A DNA stretch of 64,000 nucleotides from JAKPAM01 sp047601745 (GCA_047601745.1 JASGIS010000001.1:2914001-2978000); one strand, 5' to 3'; positions 1 through 8,899 are shown, counted from the stretch's first letter. A program made the numbers and translations. The notes: generated from the sequence alone by a model not told the origin.

Positions 1-66
1 ACCAGCCAGGGCGCGGCCGCCGCCGGCGCGACGCGGGTCGGCGCGGACGGATCGGTGGCGACGGAA

Positions 67-1002
67 TCAGTGCTCATTGAAGACCGCTCCGATGACCTCG
101 GCGCCCGACTGGACGAGGCCGGCTTCGAGCTGCTCGAGGCCGGCGACTCGCGAGACCGCGTTGCGACCGACGATCAATGCGCCGCGCGCGCGGCTGGCGA
201 CCATCATCGCGTCGGACGATTCGGCGCAGGCGCTGGTGTCGGCGACGACGACGTCGAATCGCTGCGCGAGCTGCGCCAGGCACTCGCCGAAGCGGGGCCG
301 GCTGAGCAGCTCCTGCGGGTTCGGCGGCGGCAGACCGGCCGGCAGCACGGACAGGCCGGGCAGCGCCGCGATCGGTACGATCGCCGGCTCGTCGGACAGT
401 CCGGCCAGCCACTGCGTGAGGCCCGAGCGACCGTCGAGGCCGAACGATCGATGCAGCGACGGATGCCGCAGATCGGCATCGAGCAGCAGGGTCCGGTAGC
501 CGATCTGCACGAACAGCACGGCCAGGTTGGCCGCCAGGAAGCTGCGGCCTTCGGCGCGATCAGGGCTGGCGATCGTCAGGCAGCGGCGATCCGCGCTGCC
601 GTCGAGCCATCGCAGCAGCAACTGGCTGCGCAGGTCGCGCAAGGCTTCGACGAACGGGCTGAACGGCTGGTGCGCCGCGAGCACGGCCGGCGAGATGCCG
701 CCTTCCTGCGCGGTACGCAGGTACGGATAGGCGAACTGCCGGGCCAGCGCCTGCCGGACGTCGTCGGCGTCGACGAGCCCCATCCGCTGCGCGATGTCGC
801 CGAACGGCTGGCCGCTGCGCTGCTGCTCGGCCAGGATCCGCCCGGCGTCATCGAGCGACAGGCGGCCGAGATCGACGAGGATCGCGCCGATCCGGCGGCT
901 CTCGTCGACGAGCGTCGCCGCGCGCGCGGGCGGCGGCGACGCGTCGATCGGCGCGGGCGGCGCTTCGGAGTGGAGGGGATCGATCGGCTGGGCGATGTTC
1001 AT
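67..1002 (-). CDS. epsG: EpsG-type chain-length tyrosine kinase-like ATPase
   Basis: This is a cytoplasmic P-loop ATPase of the bacterial tyrosine kinase / ParA fold that partners the Wzz-like EpsF in setting exopolysaccharide chain length. Residues 30-95 resemble the N-terminal domain of type II secretion ATPases, as in other EpsG proteins. The ATPase part has a Walker A-like stretch SPDRAEGRSF (146-155), Walker A' LLLDADLR (172-179) and Walker B VVVADT (251-256). The Walker A lysine is replaced by Arg (GRS), a substitution I recall from this family. The C-terminus ends VFNEH and has no tyrosine cluster, so autophosphorylation like that of Wzc or CpsD is doubtful. GAGGA lies 7 nt before the ATG. 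It is the last gene of the operon inside the window and is preceded by epsF with a 52 nt gap. Confidence 0.88.
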   Translation of the reverse strand: MNIAQPIDPLHSEAPPAPIDASPPPARAATLVDESRRIGAILVDLGRLSLDDAGRILAEQQRSGQPFGDIAQRMGLVDADDVRQALARQFAYPYLRTAQEGGISPAVLAAHQPFSPFVEALRDLRSQLLLRWLDGSADRRCLTIASPDRAEGRSFLAANLAVLFVQIGYRTLLLDADLRHPSLHRSFGLDGRSGLTQWLAGLSDEPAIVPIAALPGLSVLPAGLPPPNPQELLSRPRFGECLAQLAQRFDVVVADTSACAESSDAMMVASRARGALIVGRNAVSRVAGLEQLEAGLVQSGAEVIGAVFNEH

Positions 1003-1054
1003 CGGGAATCCTCGTGCAAGGGCCGCGGACGGCCGGACGCCGTCCGGCGGCGCG

Positions 1055-2467
1055 TCAGGAAGGGCCGGCGGCCGCGCGCCGGAAGAACCGCGGCGACGAG
1101 CGCCGCCGCGCGCGGCGCGCGGTCGTGTCGGGCAGGCGGGCCAGCAGCGGCGCGCGCAGCACGGCCGTCAGGTCGTCGGCGGCGCGGATGCGCCGGTCCT
1201 GCAGCTCGAGCAGCAGCGCGCACAGGCTGCCCAGCAGAACGCCCAGGACGACGGCCAGCAGCGCGTTCAGCCACGGTTTCGGGAACGACGGCTCGACCGG
1301 CTCGCTGGCCGCCGACAGGACCGCGACGTTGGTCAGCCGGTTCTCGCTTTCGAGGCTCGTCTGCGTCAGCCGCTGGCCGACGATCTCGTAGTTCTTCTGG
1401 GCCTGCAGCAGCTCGGCCTGCAGCGCGCCGACCTGATCGCGCTGCGCCTTCAGGCGCAGCACGCGGTCGCGCTGCGCTTCCATCGCGGCGCGCAACTGCG
1501 ATTCGCGCTGGCGGTTGACCGCGTTGGACGTGCTGATCGAGGCCTGCACCTTGTTGGTCTCGGCCTCGAGCTTGCCGCGCAGCACCGCCAGCTCGGCCTG
1601 CGCGCTCGCGTACTGCGGATGCGAGGTGCCCAGACGGGTACGGACCTCCTGCACCTTGCCTTCGAGCCTGGCCTGCTCGACCTTGAGCCCCTGGATCAGC
1701 GCGCTCTGCTGGACTTCCTGCAGCGAGTCGCTGCTGCGGCGGTTGGCCGCGCCCTCGCGCGACTGACTGTCGAAGGCCTGCGACTGCGCGACCGTGTACT
1801 GGCTCGTCAGTTCGGCCAGGCGCTGGTTTTCGACGTCCAGGCGTTCGTCGATCGACACGATGCCGTTGTCGCGCTGGTAGTCGTTCAGCCGCTTCTGCGC
1901 GACTTCCATCGCTTCGCGGGCGGCCTTGGCCTGGGCGTCGAAGAACGTCACGTTCTGCTGCGCCGGATCGGTGCGCAGCGCGGACACGGTGTCGATGTAC
2001 GACTGGGCGAACGTGTTGGCGAGCGTCGCCGAGAACGCCGGGTCGGCGCCGGTGAAGACGATCTCGATGACGTTGCTTTCCTTCGACGGCTTGACGTCGA
2101 CGCGCTTGAGCAGCAGCTCGGCGATCCAGGAGCGCGGATCGCCGCGTCCCTCGGTGTCCTTGCGCCAGTCGTCGAGGATCGACGCGTTCCTGTCGAGCCC
2201 GAGCGTTTCGACGACGCGGCGGGCCACGCGCAGGCTGCCGATCATGTCGACCTGCGTGGCCATGTAGCTGGCCATCGCGATGTTCGGCATCATCAAGCCC
2301 AGCACCGGGTCGGGCGTCTTCATGTCGACGACGACGGTGGTCGAGGCCTTGTACTGCGCGGGCAGCAGCAGGCTCAGGCCTACCGCGACGCCCAGCATCA
2401 GCGCCGTCGTCAGCAGGATGATCCGTTTGCGGACCCACAGGATCCGGAGAAGCTGGTCGAAGGTCAT
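1055..2467 (-). CDS. epsF: EpsF-type polysaccharide chain-length determinant (Wzz family)
   Basis: This inner-membrane polysaccharide co-polymerase has 470 residues. A membrane segment lies at about residues 15-37. A long periplasmic part follows with extensive coiled coil (about 160-370, rich in Q, E, A and R). A second membrane segment sits around residues 400-422 just after a Pro-containing FPKPW stretch, which is the usual Wzz C-terminal layout. About 45 cytoplasmic residues rich in Arg follow. The partner kinase is EpsG immediately downstream. The start ATG lies 3 bp after the epsL stop, so the two are translated in tandem. The length fits the EpsF family. Confidence 0.88.
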   Translation of the reverse strand: MTFDQLLRILWVRKRIILLTTALMLGVAVGLSLLLPAQYKASTTVVVDMKTPDPVLGLMMPNIAMASYMATQVDMIGSLRVARRVVETLGLDRNASILDDWRKDTEGRGDPRSWIAELLLKRVDVKPSKESNVIEIVFTGADPAFSATLANTFAQSYIDTVSALRTDPAQQNVTFFDAQAKAAREAMEVAQKRLNDYQRDNGIVSIDERLDVENQRLAELTSQYTVAQSQAFDSQSREGAANRRSSDSLQEVQQSALIQGLKVEQARLEGKVQEVRTRLGTSHPQYASAQAELAVLRGKLEAETNKVQASISTSNAVNRQRESQLRAAMEAQRDRVLRLKAQRDQVGALQAELLQAQKNYEIVGQRLTQTSLESENRLTNVAVLSAASEPVEPSFPKPWLNALLAVVLGVLLGSLCALLLELQDRRIRAADDLTAVLRAPLLARLPDTTARRARRRSSPRFFRRAAAGPS

Positions 2468-2470
2468 GAT

Positions 2471-3712
2471 CTAGTTCCTGAAAGCCAGCGTGACGAAGAA
2501 CACGTTGGCGTCGTAGTCATAGAAGGCGACGTTGGAGTCGCGCATCTCGCGGCGCAGCCCCAGGCTCCATTCGAGCCAGGACGTCGGCCGTTGCGTCAGC
2601 GTCAGGCCGACCGCGCGCTGGCGGTCGCGGCGGCCCGGCGATTCGATCGCGAGCAGTCCCGGATTGCCGCGGAATTCGCGATCGAGCCAGTCGACGTCGA
2701 GCTGCAAGGTGGTCTTGTCGGTCGCCGCCCAGCGGGCGCGAACGCTGAGCCCCCGCATCAGCGCGTGGCTGGACGACAGATCCAGGTAGCTGGACAGATC
2801 GTTGCGGTAGGTGGCGCTCAGCGCGAACTTGTCGCTCGGCAGCCAGTCGGCCTGGATGCGCCAGACCGCGCCCCGATAGCTTCGTTGCGAGAGGACGGTG
2901 TTGCGCCGGTCGACCCAGCCGAACTGCCCGGACACGCGCGTCGCGCCGGGCACGCCCCACAGGACGCGCGTCTGCCAGGCGTTCTCGCGAAAGCTCGGGT
3001 CGTAGAGCGGGTTGGGCTGCTTCGGGTAATCGCCTTCGCTGTGGCGCCAGACCAGGTCCCAGCGGCTGTCGGTGGCGCCGGTGTAGCGCACGCCGGCTTC
3101 GACGTCGGCCTGATCGAAATCGGCGTTGCGACGCTGGGTCGTGTCGTTCCGGTACGCGGCGCGGCGCAGGTTGGCCAGGATCGACCAGCGCGGCTGCCAC
3201 TGAGTGGCCGTGTCGATGGAGAACGTGTCGCTGGTCACCATGTTGAGCAGCGCCGCGCGGAAATCGGCGAAGCCGAGCATCGAGTGGTCGCGCCGGTACG
3301 CCAGCCGCGCCGACGACTGCGTCAGGTAATCGAGCTGCCACTGGATCGCCGCGTCGTAGCCGGTGCTGTCGAGCATCGCGTACGTGCGATAGCGCTGGTC
3401 GTCGACGCTTATCGATGCCTGCAGCCGCTGCCGGCGGAACTGCCGATCGAAGCTCAGCATCGCGCTGAGCAGCCGCGACGTGTCGCTGCGCTGCGAACGG
3501 CCGGTCAGCGCCGCGATGGGGTAAGCGTCCGGAAGCCGGAACAGGTTGGAATCGTATTGATAACCCATCGATACCGAGAATCGCCAGACGTCGTCGTCGA
3601 AAGCATGGGCCGGCGTCGCCGCCCAGGGGACGGCGCCGGCCAGGGCCAGCGCGGCCAGGCATTGCCGGATGCCCGAGAGCCCGGCGCCGCGCGAGGGCCG
3701 GAAGGGGCGCAT
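2471..3712 (-). CDS. epsL: EpsL-like outer-membrane beta-barrel protein of the exopolysaccharide operon
   Basis: This is a probable outer-membrane barrel. A signal peptide ends near the AHA at about residue 37. The rest is strongly beta-patterned with alternating aromatic residues, repeated YxxDxxLF / RxDxxW strands and a C-terminal phenylalanine two residues from the end (TLAFRN). EpsL proteins of exosortase-linked exopolysaccharide operons look like this; their role (export channel or anchoring) is not established here. I chose ATG 3712. An in-frame GTG at 3715 overlaps the epsE stop codon and is the alternative. AGGAG about 15 nt upstream serves either start. Confidence 0.75.
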   Translation of the reverse strand: MRPFRPSRGAGLSGIRQCLAALALAGAVPWAATPAHAFDDDVWRFSVSMGYQYDSNLFRLPDAYPIAALTGRSQRSDTSRLLSAMLSFDRQFRRQRLQASISVDDQRYRTYAMLDSTGYDAAIQWQLDYLTQSSARLAYRRDHSMLGFADFRAALLNMVTSDTFSIDTATQWQPRWSILANLRRAAYRNDTTQRRNADFDQADVEAGVRYTGATDSRWDLVWRHSEGDYPKQPNPLYDPSFRENAWQTRVLWGVPGATRVSGQFGWVDRRNTVLSQRSYRGAVWRIQADWLPSDKFALSATYRNDLSSYLDLSSSHALMRGLSVRARWAATDKTTLQLDVDWLDREFRGNPGLLAIESPGRRDRQRAVGLTLTQRPTSWLEWSLGLRREMRDSNVAFYDYDANVFFVTLAFRN

Positions 3713-3714
3713 CA

Positions 3715-4695
3715 CTAGAAAAGGCTCTCCTGCACGAAGATCTGGTCATCGGCGGTCACCAGTTCGTCGGCGCCGGCCGAACGCTCGACCATCCGGCCGT
3801 CGGCGTCCCGGCGCTTGAGCGTGATGCCGCCCTGGCGCGCCCGCAGCGTGTAGCCGCCCGACGCCGCGATCGCCTGGCTGACCGTCATGCCGCGCATCAA
3901 CTGGTAGTTGCCCGGGCGCTGCACCTGGCCGAACACGAAGACCTGCGGCGCGCGGTGCACGTAGATCGAATCGCCGCCCGCCATCACGATGTCCTGGTCC
4001 GGCCGGTTCATCAGGTACAGCGCCGGCAGGTCGATCTGCAGGCGCTGCCGGCCCTTGGCGTCGTGCCGCATCACGATCACCTCGTCCGCGCCGTTCGGCA
4101 GGATGCCGCCGGCCTGGGCCAGCACCTCGGTCAAGCGCGTGTCCCGCATGTCGATCGGATAGCGCCCCGGCCGGCCGACCATGCCCAGCACCGACACGAG
4201 CTGGCTGCGGAACTGGGTGATGTTGATCGTGACCTGCGCCTGCGCGACGAAGCCGCCGTCGCTCAGGCGCTTGGCCATGATCCGCTCGAGCTGCGAGGTC
4301 GTCAGTCCGGCGGCATGCACGGCGCCGAGCAGCGGGAACGTGATCTGCCCGGCCTCCGACACGCGCGTCTCGGTCGCCAGGTCCGGGTTCTGGAAGACCG
4401 TGATGCGCAGCATGTCGCCGGCGCCCATCTCGTAGTCGGCGTCGGTAATGGTCGTCGCGGCGGATGCCGGCGCCGCGGCCGTGGCCAGCGACGGCGTCTG
4501 TGCTTGGGCTTGGGTCTGTGCCTGGGTCTGTGCTTGGGTCTGTGCCTGGGTCTGCGCCTGCGCCTGCGCCTGGGCGAGGGTGCTGCCGATCGGGCAGACG
4601 AGCACTAGCAGTGCCAGCCACAGGGCCCGGATGCGCGCGACCGGGCGGGCGAACGGATTCCCGGCGATGGGGCGAGCCGACGGATCCCGTTTCAT
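3715..4695 (-). CDS. epsE: EpsE-type polysaccharide export lipoprotein/OPX protein
   Basis: This is a periplasmic or outer-membrane polysaccharide export protein of the Wza/OPX class, 326 residues. A hydrophobic signal segment lies at about 25-43. It is followed by a low-complexity Gln-Ala/Gln-Thr stretch encoded by hexanucleotide repeats (4499-4570). The export domain starts near YEMGAGDMLRI, and two SLBB-type segments follow (around VLGMVGRPGRY and VFGQVQRPGNY). No Cys suitable for a lipobox is seen in the signal, so anchoring differs from Wza. The ATG at 4695 overlaps the stop of epsD as ATGA, so translation is coupled. Longer upstream readings in this frame run through epsD and are not real. 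Confidence 0.88.
   Translation of the reverse strand: MKRDPSARPIAGNPFARPVARIRALWLALLVLVCPIGSTLAQAQAQAQTQAQTQAQTQAQTQAQAQTPSLATAAAPASAATTITDADYEMGAGDMLRITVFQNPDLATETRVSEAGQITFPLLGAVHAAGLTTSQLERIMAKRLSDGGFVAQAQVTINITQFRSQLVSVLGMVGRPGRYPIDMRDTRLTEVLAQAGGILPNGADEVIVMRHDAKGRQRLQIDLPALYLMNRPDQDIVMAGGDSIYVHRAPQVFVFGQVQRPGNYQLMRGMTVSQAIAASGGYTLRARQGGITLKRRDADGRMVERSAGADELVTADDQIFVQESLF
4499..4570 (+). repeat. hexanucleotide repeat inside epsE (Gln-Ala/Gln-Thr tract)
   Basis: Twelve consecutive 6-bp units of the forms TGGGTC, TGTGCC, TGTGCT and TGCGCC lie in register. On the minus strand they encode alternating QA and QT just after the EpsE signal segment. The period is a multiple of three, so unit gain or loss would only change linker length. 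Confidence 0.9.
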
Positions 4696-5807
4696 CGCAG
4701 ACCCTTGATGCCGCGTTCGATCGATGCATCGCTGGCACCCGGCGGTCGTTCGCCGCCGGCCGCCGCGGGCGGCGGAGCGCTCTCGGCGCCGGCGGGCGCG
4801 GGCGTCGACGTGGGCACTGGCACTGACGCCGCCGGCGCCGCCGGTGCGTCGCCCGCCAGCGTCTCGTCGATCCTCGCCATGGCGCGCAGGCGTTCGACTT
4901 CCTGCTTGCCGGCCTCGTTGCGCCGCTGCTGGAGCAGGAAGTTGCGGATCGCGGGCCGGGCCGCCGCTTCGGACAGCGGCGCCGCCGTCACCGATTCGAC
5001 CTGCGCGATCGTCACGTTGGCGCCGTTGGGGTAAGCGAAGAACTGGCCGGCCTTGATCGTCGCCATCAGGCGCGCCGCGTCGATCGGCAACTGGTCGCTC
5101 GAACGGGTCGAGGCGGCCGTGGCCACCGGCGTCGCGTTGCGCTGCGACAGCCAGTTGCGGACGTCGTCGACGCTGCGCGCGCCCGCCAGGAACCGGTTCA
5201 GCTCTTCGATCGGCAACGAGCGGCCGTTGAGCACGATCTCCGACAGCCGCGCGACCTTGCGCTGCGCGAACAGCTCGGGCCGTTCGCGGTAGAAGCGCGC
5301 GCATTCCTCGTCGCTGGGCGCCTCGATCCTGGCCAGAACGGTCTGCAGGTACGCACCGGCCAGCACGTCGGTACGGCTGGCCTGCAGCGCCTGCAGCACC
5401 TCGGGCTTGCGGTCGAGCTTGGCGGCGACGGCCTGCTGCTGCAGCAGCTCGGAGTCGACCAGCCGGCGCAGCGCTTCCCTGCGGGCGCTGGCCTGGTTGG
5501 CTTCGGTCACGCCGGGCATCCGCTGCAGCAACTGGTTCAACTGGTGCACGGTGATCTCGGTGTCGTTGACCTTGGCGACGACCTGGCCCGCCGGCGGCTT
5601 GTCGTCCTGCGAGCAGCCGCTGATCGCGGCGATGAGCATCAGCGCTGCCAGCATCGCCGCCGGGCGCGGCCGATCAGGGCCGCGCCGCAGGACGGCGGCG
5701 GGTGAAGACGCCCGCGCGGACCGGTCCGGCGCTAGCGAAGTCGTCGAAACAGGCATCGGGAAGGGCGTCACGGAGGTCGCTAAGGATCGATGGGGAGGAG
5801 GAGGCAT
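4692..5807 (-). CDS. epsD: EpsD family peptidyl-prolyl cis-trans isomerase lipoprotein
   Basis: This is a SurA/PpiD-like periplasmic foldase of the EpsD family that sits in exosortase-type exopolysaccharide operons. The lipobox AISGC lies at about residues 60-65 after MLAALMLIAA, so a lipid anchor is predicted. A SurA-like helical N-domain follows (VNDTEITVHQLNQLLQRM onwards), then a weak rotamase-like region. The C-terminus is a Pro/Ala/Ser-rich tail of about 60 residues. The start is uncertain: 5807 leaves an unusually long n-region before the signal, in-frame ATGs at about 5756 and 5654 are alternatives, and none has a clear Shine-Dalgarno. The stop overlaps the epsE start. Confidence 0.82.
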   Translation of the reverse strand: MPPPPHRSLATSVTPFPMPVSTTSLAPDRSARASSPAAVLRRGPDRPRPAAMLAALMLIAAISGCSQDDKPPAGQVVAKVNDTEITVHQLNQLLQRMPGVTEANQASARREALRRLVDSELLQQQAVAAKLDRKPEVLQALQASRTDVLAGAYLQTVLARIEAPSDEECARFYRERPELFAQRKVARLSEIVLNGRSLPIEELNRFLAGARSVDDVRNWLSQRNATPVATAASTRSSDQLPIDAARLMATIKAGQFFAYPNGANVTIAQVESVTAAPLSEAAARPAIRNFLLQQRRNEAGKQEVERLRAMARIDETLAGDAPAAPAASVPVPTSTPAPAGAESAPPPAAAGGERPPGASDASIERGIKGLR

Positions 5808-5825
5808 TGGAGGATTCGTATCGGG

Positions 5826-6746
5826 TCAGGGCGAGTCGTTCGCGGGCCGCGCGTCGACGCGGGCGAGGGCATGGCTGGTCGTCGTCTCGATCCAGTCTCG
5901 CGACGGGCCCAGCAGGACGCCGCCGCCGACCGAGCCGAAGGTGCCGACCGCGATGCCTCGCTGGCGGACCGCGGTGCTGAAGGTCATCACGCCGATCAGC
6001 TCCCAGCGGCCGCCGCGGGTGATGAAGACCGGCGCACCGGAATCTCCGGGCGCCACGGCCGATTCGAGTTCATTGGCCAGTCCCTTGCGGCCCATCGCGT
6101 TGGGCCGCCGTGCGGCATCGAAGTCGTACAGGAACATCGCCGGCATCGATGCGGCCGACGGCGAGGGGATGAAGCGGTCCGCGGTATTGGCGCCGACGCG
6201 CTTGACGTCGGGGCGGGAGTCGACGGTCGGCCCCTGGTCGCCGCTTCCGCTGCGGCCGTAGCCGACGAACCGGAATTCGGTGCCGGGCGCCAGCGAGCCG
6301 TAGTACGGCGGCGGGATCGCCAGTCCGGACGGGGCGTCGCCCGCGAGTTCGAGCAGCGCGAGGTCGTTCGGCGATTCCGGGCCTGCTCCGCCGCGATAGT
6401 CGGGGTGCACGATCACGCGCTCGATGTCGTTGATCGTCGGCTGGCGCCGATCGAGGTTCAACTGGAACCGGATCGATTCGGGGGGGTGCCCGACGATCAT
6501 GTGCGCCGCCGTCAGCACGAAGCGCGGCCGGATCAGCACGCCGGTGAACGTCTGCTCGCCGATGCGGACCGCGCCGACCGCGGCCCACGGCGACCGCCGG
6601 TCGTTCGGATCGATGCGCGCCTGCGGCGAGTCCGGCGCGAGTCCCGCCATGACGGCCGTGGCCGTCATCGGCAGGCCGGCGCAGACGAGCGCCGCGCAGG
6701 CGGCGATGACGCCGAGGATCGAGAATGACGGGCGGCGATCGCGCAT
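5826..6746 (-). CDS. secreted trypsin-like serine protease (S1 family)
   Basis: This is an exported chymotrypsin-fold protease of 306 residues. A signal peptide occupies about residues 1-32. The catalytic triad is visible in order: His82 in LTAAHM, Asp128 in PNDLALLEL and Ser236 in GDSGAPVF. The mature part has no cysteine pairs, so it is a disulfide-free version. It lies directly upstream of epsD in the exopolysaccharide operon (gap 18 bp). A plausible role is processing of a secreted or sorted protein or of the export machinery; that is inference. The start ATG 6746 is followed by a charged RDRRP n-region. Confidence 0.85.
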   Translation of the reverse strand: MRDRRPSFSILGVIAACAALVCAGLPMTATAVMAGLAPDSPQARIDPNDRRSPWAAVGAVRIGEQTFTGVLIRPRFVLTAAHMIVGHPPESIRFQLNLDRRQPTINDIERVIVHPDYRGGAGPESPNDLALLELAGDAPSGLAIPPPYYGSLAPGTEFRFVGYGRSGSGDQGPTVDSRPDVKRVGANTADRFIPSPSAASMPAMFLYDFDAARRPNAMGRKGLANELESAVAPGDSGAPVFITRGGRWELIGVMTFSTAVRQRGIAVGTFGSVGGGVLLGPSRDWIETTTSHALARVDARPANDSP

Positions 6747-6756
6747 GGCCGGGCGC

Positions 6757-7041
6757 TCAGGGCGTGCCGCGCTCGGGCCCGTCGATCGACGGGGCGTCGA
6801 CTCCCGTCGGCGCCGGTGCGGGCGCGGAGGCGGACGGCTGGGCGGGAACGGGACCGTCGACGACGAAGCGGAACTGCTTGCCCGCGTCGATGATCACCTC
6901 TTTCTGCCCACGTTTCAGGATCCGGATCTCGACGTGAAGATTCGCGTAGCCGTTGTGCGCGATCAGGTCGTCGTACAGGCTCAGCAAGGCCACCTTGACC
7001 TGCTGGTTGCTGTGTCGCTGCGGTTTGGCGGACGCGTTCAT
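6757..7041 (-). CDS. small conserved-looking hypothetical protein heading the exopolysaccharide operon
   Basis: This 94-residue protein is not recognised. Residues 8-66 look like a compact alpha/beta domain (helix VKVALLSLYDDLIAHNGY, strands HVEIRILKR and EVIIDAGKQFRFVV). A 28-residue Pro/Ala/Ser tail follows. There is no signal peptide or membrane segment, so it is probably cytoplasmic. It is the first gene after the AT-rich promoter patch and ends 10 bp before the protease gene, so it is cotranscribed with the eps genes. A regulator or adaptor role is possible but unproven. Confidence 0.7.
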   Translation of the reverse strand: MNASAKPQRHSNQQVKVALLSLYDDLIAHNGYANLHVEIRILKRGQKEVIIDAGKQFRFVVDGPVPAQPSASAPAPAPTGVDAPSIDGPERGTP

Positions 7042-7076
7042 CGATGGCGGGGACGGAGGTGCGTTTTCGCGGGTAA

Positions 7077-7105
7077 GTTAAAAAATATGTAAAAACAAAT
7101 GACAA
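7077..7105 (-). promoter_or_regulatory. sigma70-type promoter of the exopolysaccharide operon
   Basis: On the minus strand TTGTCA (7105-7100) is separated by 17 bp from TTTAAC (7082-7077). This patch (7073-7130) is one of the very few AT-rich stretches in the window. Just upstream lies a direct repeat of TTACAA (about 7116-7127), which could bind a regulator. The first start codon is about 35 nt downstream of the -10. Confidence 0.5.
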
Positions 7106-7574
7106 TGGTTCGTATTTACAATTACAAATCTACGCCCGATCAACCGGGCGATCGGATAGTCCACGCAGCCGACGTTGTTGTCGATCGGCTCTCTTGCCGA
7201 CAGGCGCGAGGGAGACGGCGGACCTGCGCGCATCGAGCCGCGCCCCGCTGGCAGGAGGCGCGACCACCGCACGCGGATCGGGTTCGGCGGAACCGGGCGT
7301 GGCGCGAAGGCCGTTTCGACGATCGTCGGGTCGGGAGGGCGTGTCAGGAAGACGGAGGCGGCGGTCGATACCGCAGCCTCGCCAGCACGAACCTTCCGAG
7401 CATCGGCGGCTGTTGGCTGGCTGGCGATGCGAGCGCATCGCGGGCTGGCAGGAGCTCGGGACGGGAGTGCTGACGAGGGTCGTTCCGTCCAGCGCAGCGC
7501 GCCTCGGGAACAGCCGTGAGCCCACGACCGAGAGCGCCGATTCTATCGGCCGGGACAAGCAGCGTCAATGAACG

Positions 7575-7692
7575 CCAGCAGCCAGCGGCCAGCAGTCAGC
7601 GGCCAGCAGCCAGCAGCAGGCAAGCGGGCAAGCGGGCAAGCGGGCAAGCGGACATTGGACAGTGGGCAGCGAGCAGCGAGCAGCGAGCAGCG
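7575..7692. repeat. three adjoining tandem arrays (14, 8 and 7 bp units)
   Basis: 7575-7616 carries three 14-bp units (CCAGCAGCCAGCGG type). 7621-7652 carries four 8-bp units (CAAGCGGG). 7667-7692 carries three and a half 7-bp units (CAGCGAG). The three arrays have different unit lengths but similar base composition and lie in the non-coding gap before the LysR gene. Confidence 0.85.
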
Positions 7693-7746
7693 CCTGGCGG
7701 CCCGGCCGGGCGCCGGCGCGGCACCGGTCGCGCGCACCGACCTTGC

Positions 7747-7752
7747 TACCAT
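7747..7752 (+). promoter_or_regulatory. -10-like hexamer 6 nt before the LysR start codon
   Basis: TACCAT ends exactly 6 nt before ATG 7759, and no Shine-Dalgarno is present between them. If it is the -10 element, transcription would begin at or next to the A of the ATG and give a leaderless mRNA. The same geometry is seen at 30911, 31670 and 40780. Confidence 0.4.
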
Positions 7753-7758
7753 CCACGG

Positions 7759-8682
7759 ATGGACCTCAGGCAGCTCTCGTATTTCGTCGCGCTGGCTACC
7801 CAGCAGCATTACGGTAAGGCCGCGAAGGTCCTGCACGTCGCGCAGCCGGCGCTGAGCCGGCAGATCCGTCTGCTCGAGGAAGAACTCGGCCTGAAGCTGT
7901 TCGAGCGCCATGCGCGCGGAGCGACCCCCACCGACGAAGCGCGCCTGCTGCTCGATCGCGCGGTGTTCCTGCTGCGTTATGCCGAGCAGACCCGGCAGGA
8001 CCTGCTCGCCCGCCAGCACGAACCGCGCGGGCCCGTCGCGATCGGGCTGTCGCCGGGGCTGGCCCAGCAGTTGACGGTGATGCTGACCAAGGCCGTGCTC
8101 GCGTCGCTGCCCGAGGTCCGGCTGCGCTTCATCGAAGGCTTCGCGCCTTCGCTGCAGACGATGCTGTCGCGGGGCGAGGTCGACGTGGCGCTGCTGGTCG
8201 AGCCGGTCGATCACTCGAATCTGTCGATCGTTCCGCTGCTCGAGGAGCAGATCTGCCTGATCGGCATGCCCGACGATCCGCGGCTGCGGGGCGAGACCGT
8301 GCAGGTCCGCCAGTTGCAGGGCGTGCCGCTGGTGATGACCGGCCTGGTCCGGTCCGGCGTCCGGCACGAGCTCGAGGCGGCGGCCGCGCGCGACGGCGTG
8401 GCGCTGCACCAGCTCGTCGAGGTCGAGACCGCCGAGGTCGCGCGGCGGCTGGTGCTCGAAGGCCTGGGCCTGACCGTGCATTTCGCCGCGGCGGTCGGCG
8501 AGGACATCGCCGCCGGCCGACTAAGGGCCGTGCCGATCGACGGCCTGTTCCTGCAACGGTCGATCGCGCGCGCGGCCGACCGGCCGCCGTCCAAGGCCAC
8601 CGCATCGGTGATGGCGCTGATGCGCGATCTGATCCGGCGGCACGTCGAACAAGGCTCGTGGCCGAACGCCCGGCTGTCTTGA
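7759..8682 (+). CDS. LysR-family transcriptional regulator
   Basis: This 307-residue regulator has the winged helix-turn-helix at residues 1-60 (MDLRQLSYFVALATQQHYGK, then QPALSRQIRLLEEELG) and a periplasmic-binding-protein-like effector domain from about 90 on. I chose ATG 7759 because the family's N-terminus begins at this Met; upstream in-frame codons run through the repeat array. It precedes a Bug-type binding protein and a flavin monooxygenase on the same strand, so it probably controls that catabolic cluster in response to its substrate (inference). Confidence 0.9.
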   Translation: MDLRQLSYFVALATQQHYGKAAKVLHVAQPALSRQIRLLEEELGLKLFERHARGATPTDEARLLLDRAVFLLRYAEQTRQDLLARQHEPRGPVAIGLSPGLAQQLTVMLTKAVLASLPEVRLRFIEGFAPSLQTMLSRGEVDVALLVEPVDHSNLSIVPLLEEQICLIGMPDDPRLRGETVQVRQLQGVPLVMTGLVRSGVRHELEAAAARDGVALHQLVEVETAEVARRLVLEGLGLTVHFAAAVGEDIAAGRLRAVPIDGLFLQRSIARAADRPPSKATASVMALMRDLIRRHVEQGSWPNARLS

Positions 8683-8899
8683 CGCGCGCTGGCGAAGCAC
8701 TTCGCCGGTCGATGCCGATCGGTTATCGATCCGTTCGAAAACTTGTCTTGGACGCGTCGCGAGCGCCTGCGTTACTGTCCTCGCCGTGATCAACGACTCG
8801 CGCCGGCATCGATGAGCATCGGTCCGGACGCCGAGCAGCAATGACGGCCGGATGGCGCCCGTTCGCGGATGACGTGGCGTGCCGGTCGATGGGGACGTC

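Larger units (their letters stand above)
7042..7758. other. 717 bp gap: promoter island plus degenerate repeats, no convincing gene
   Basis: The left end holds the AT-rich promoter region. From about 7140 to 7560 the sequence is GC-rich; short ORFs on both strands have random, Arg/Ser-rich composition and no family resemblance. From 7575 to 7692 there is a run of tandem repeats. The last 15 bases hold the probable promoter of the LysR gene. Confidence 0.6.

Noticed and set aside
794..3718. A 974-residue plus-strand frame across the eps genes
   Set aside because: Shadow of epsG, epsF and epsL; those have domains, signal peptides and ribosome sites, this has none.
7130..7558. Possible 142-residue gene in the 7.0-7.7 kb gap
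   Set aside because: Random Arg/Ser/Pro composition, no ribosome site, overlapping frames on both strands of equal quality.
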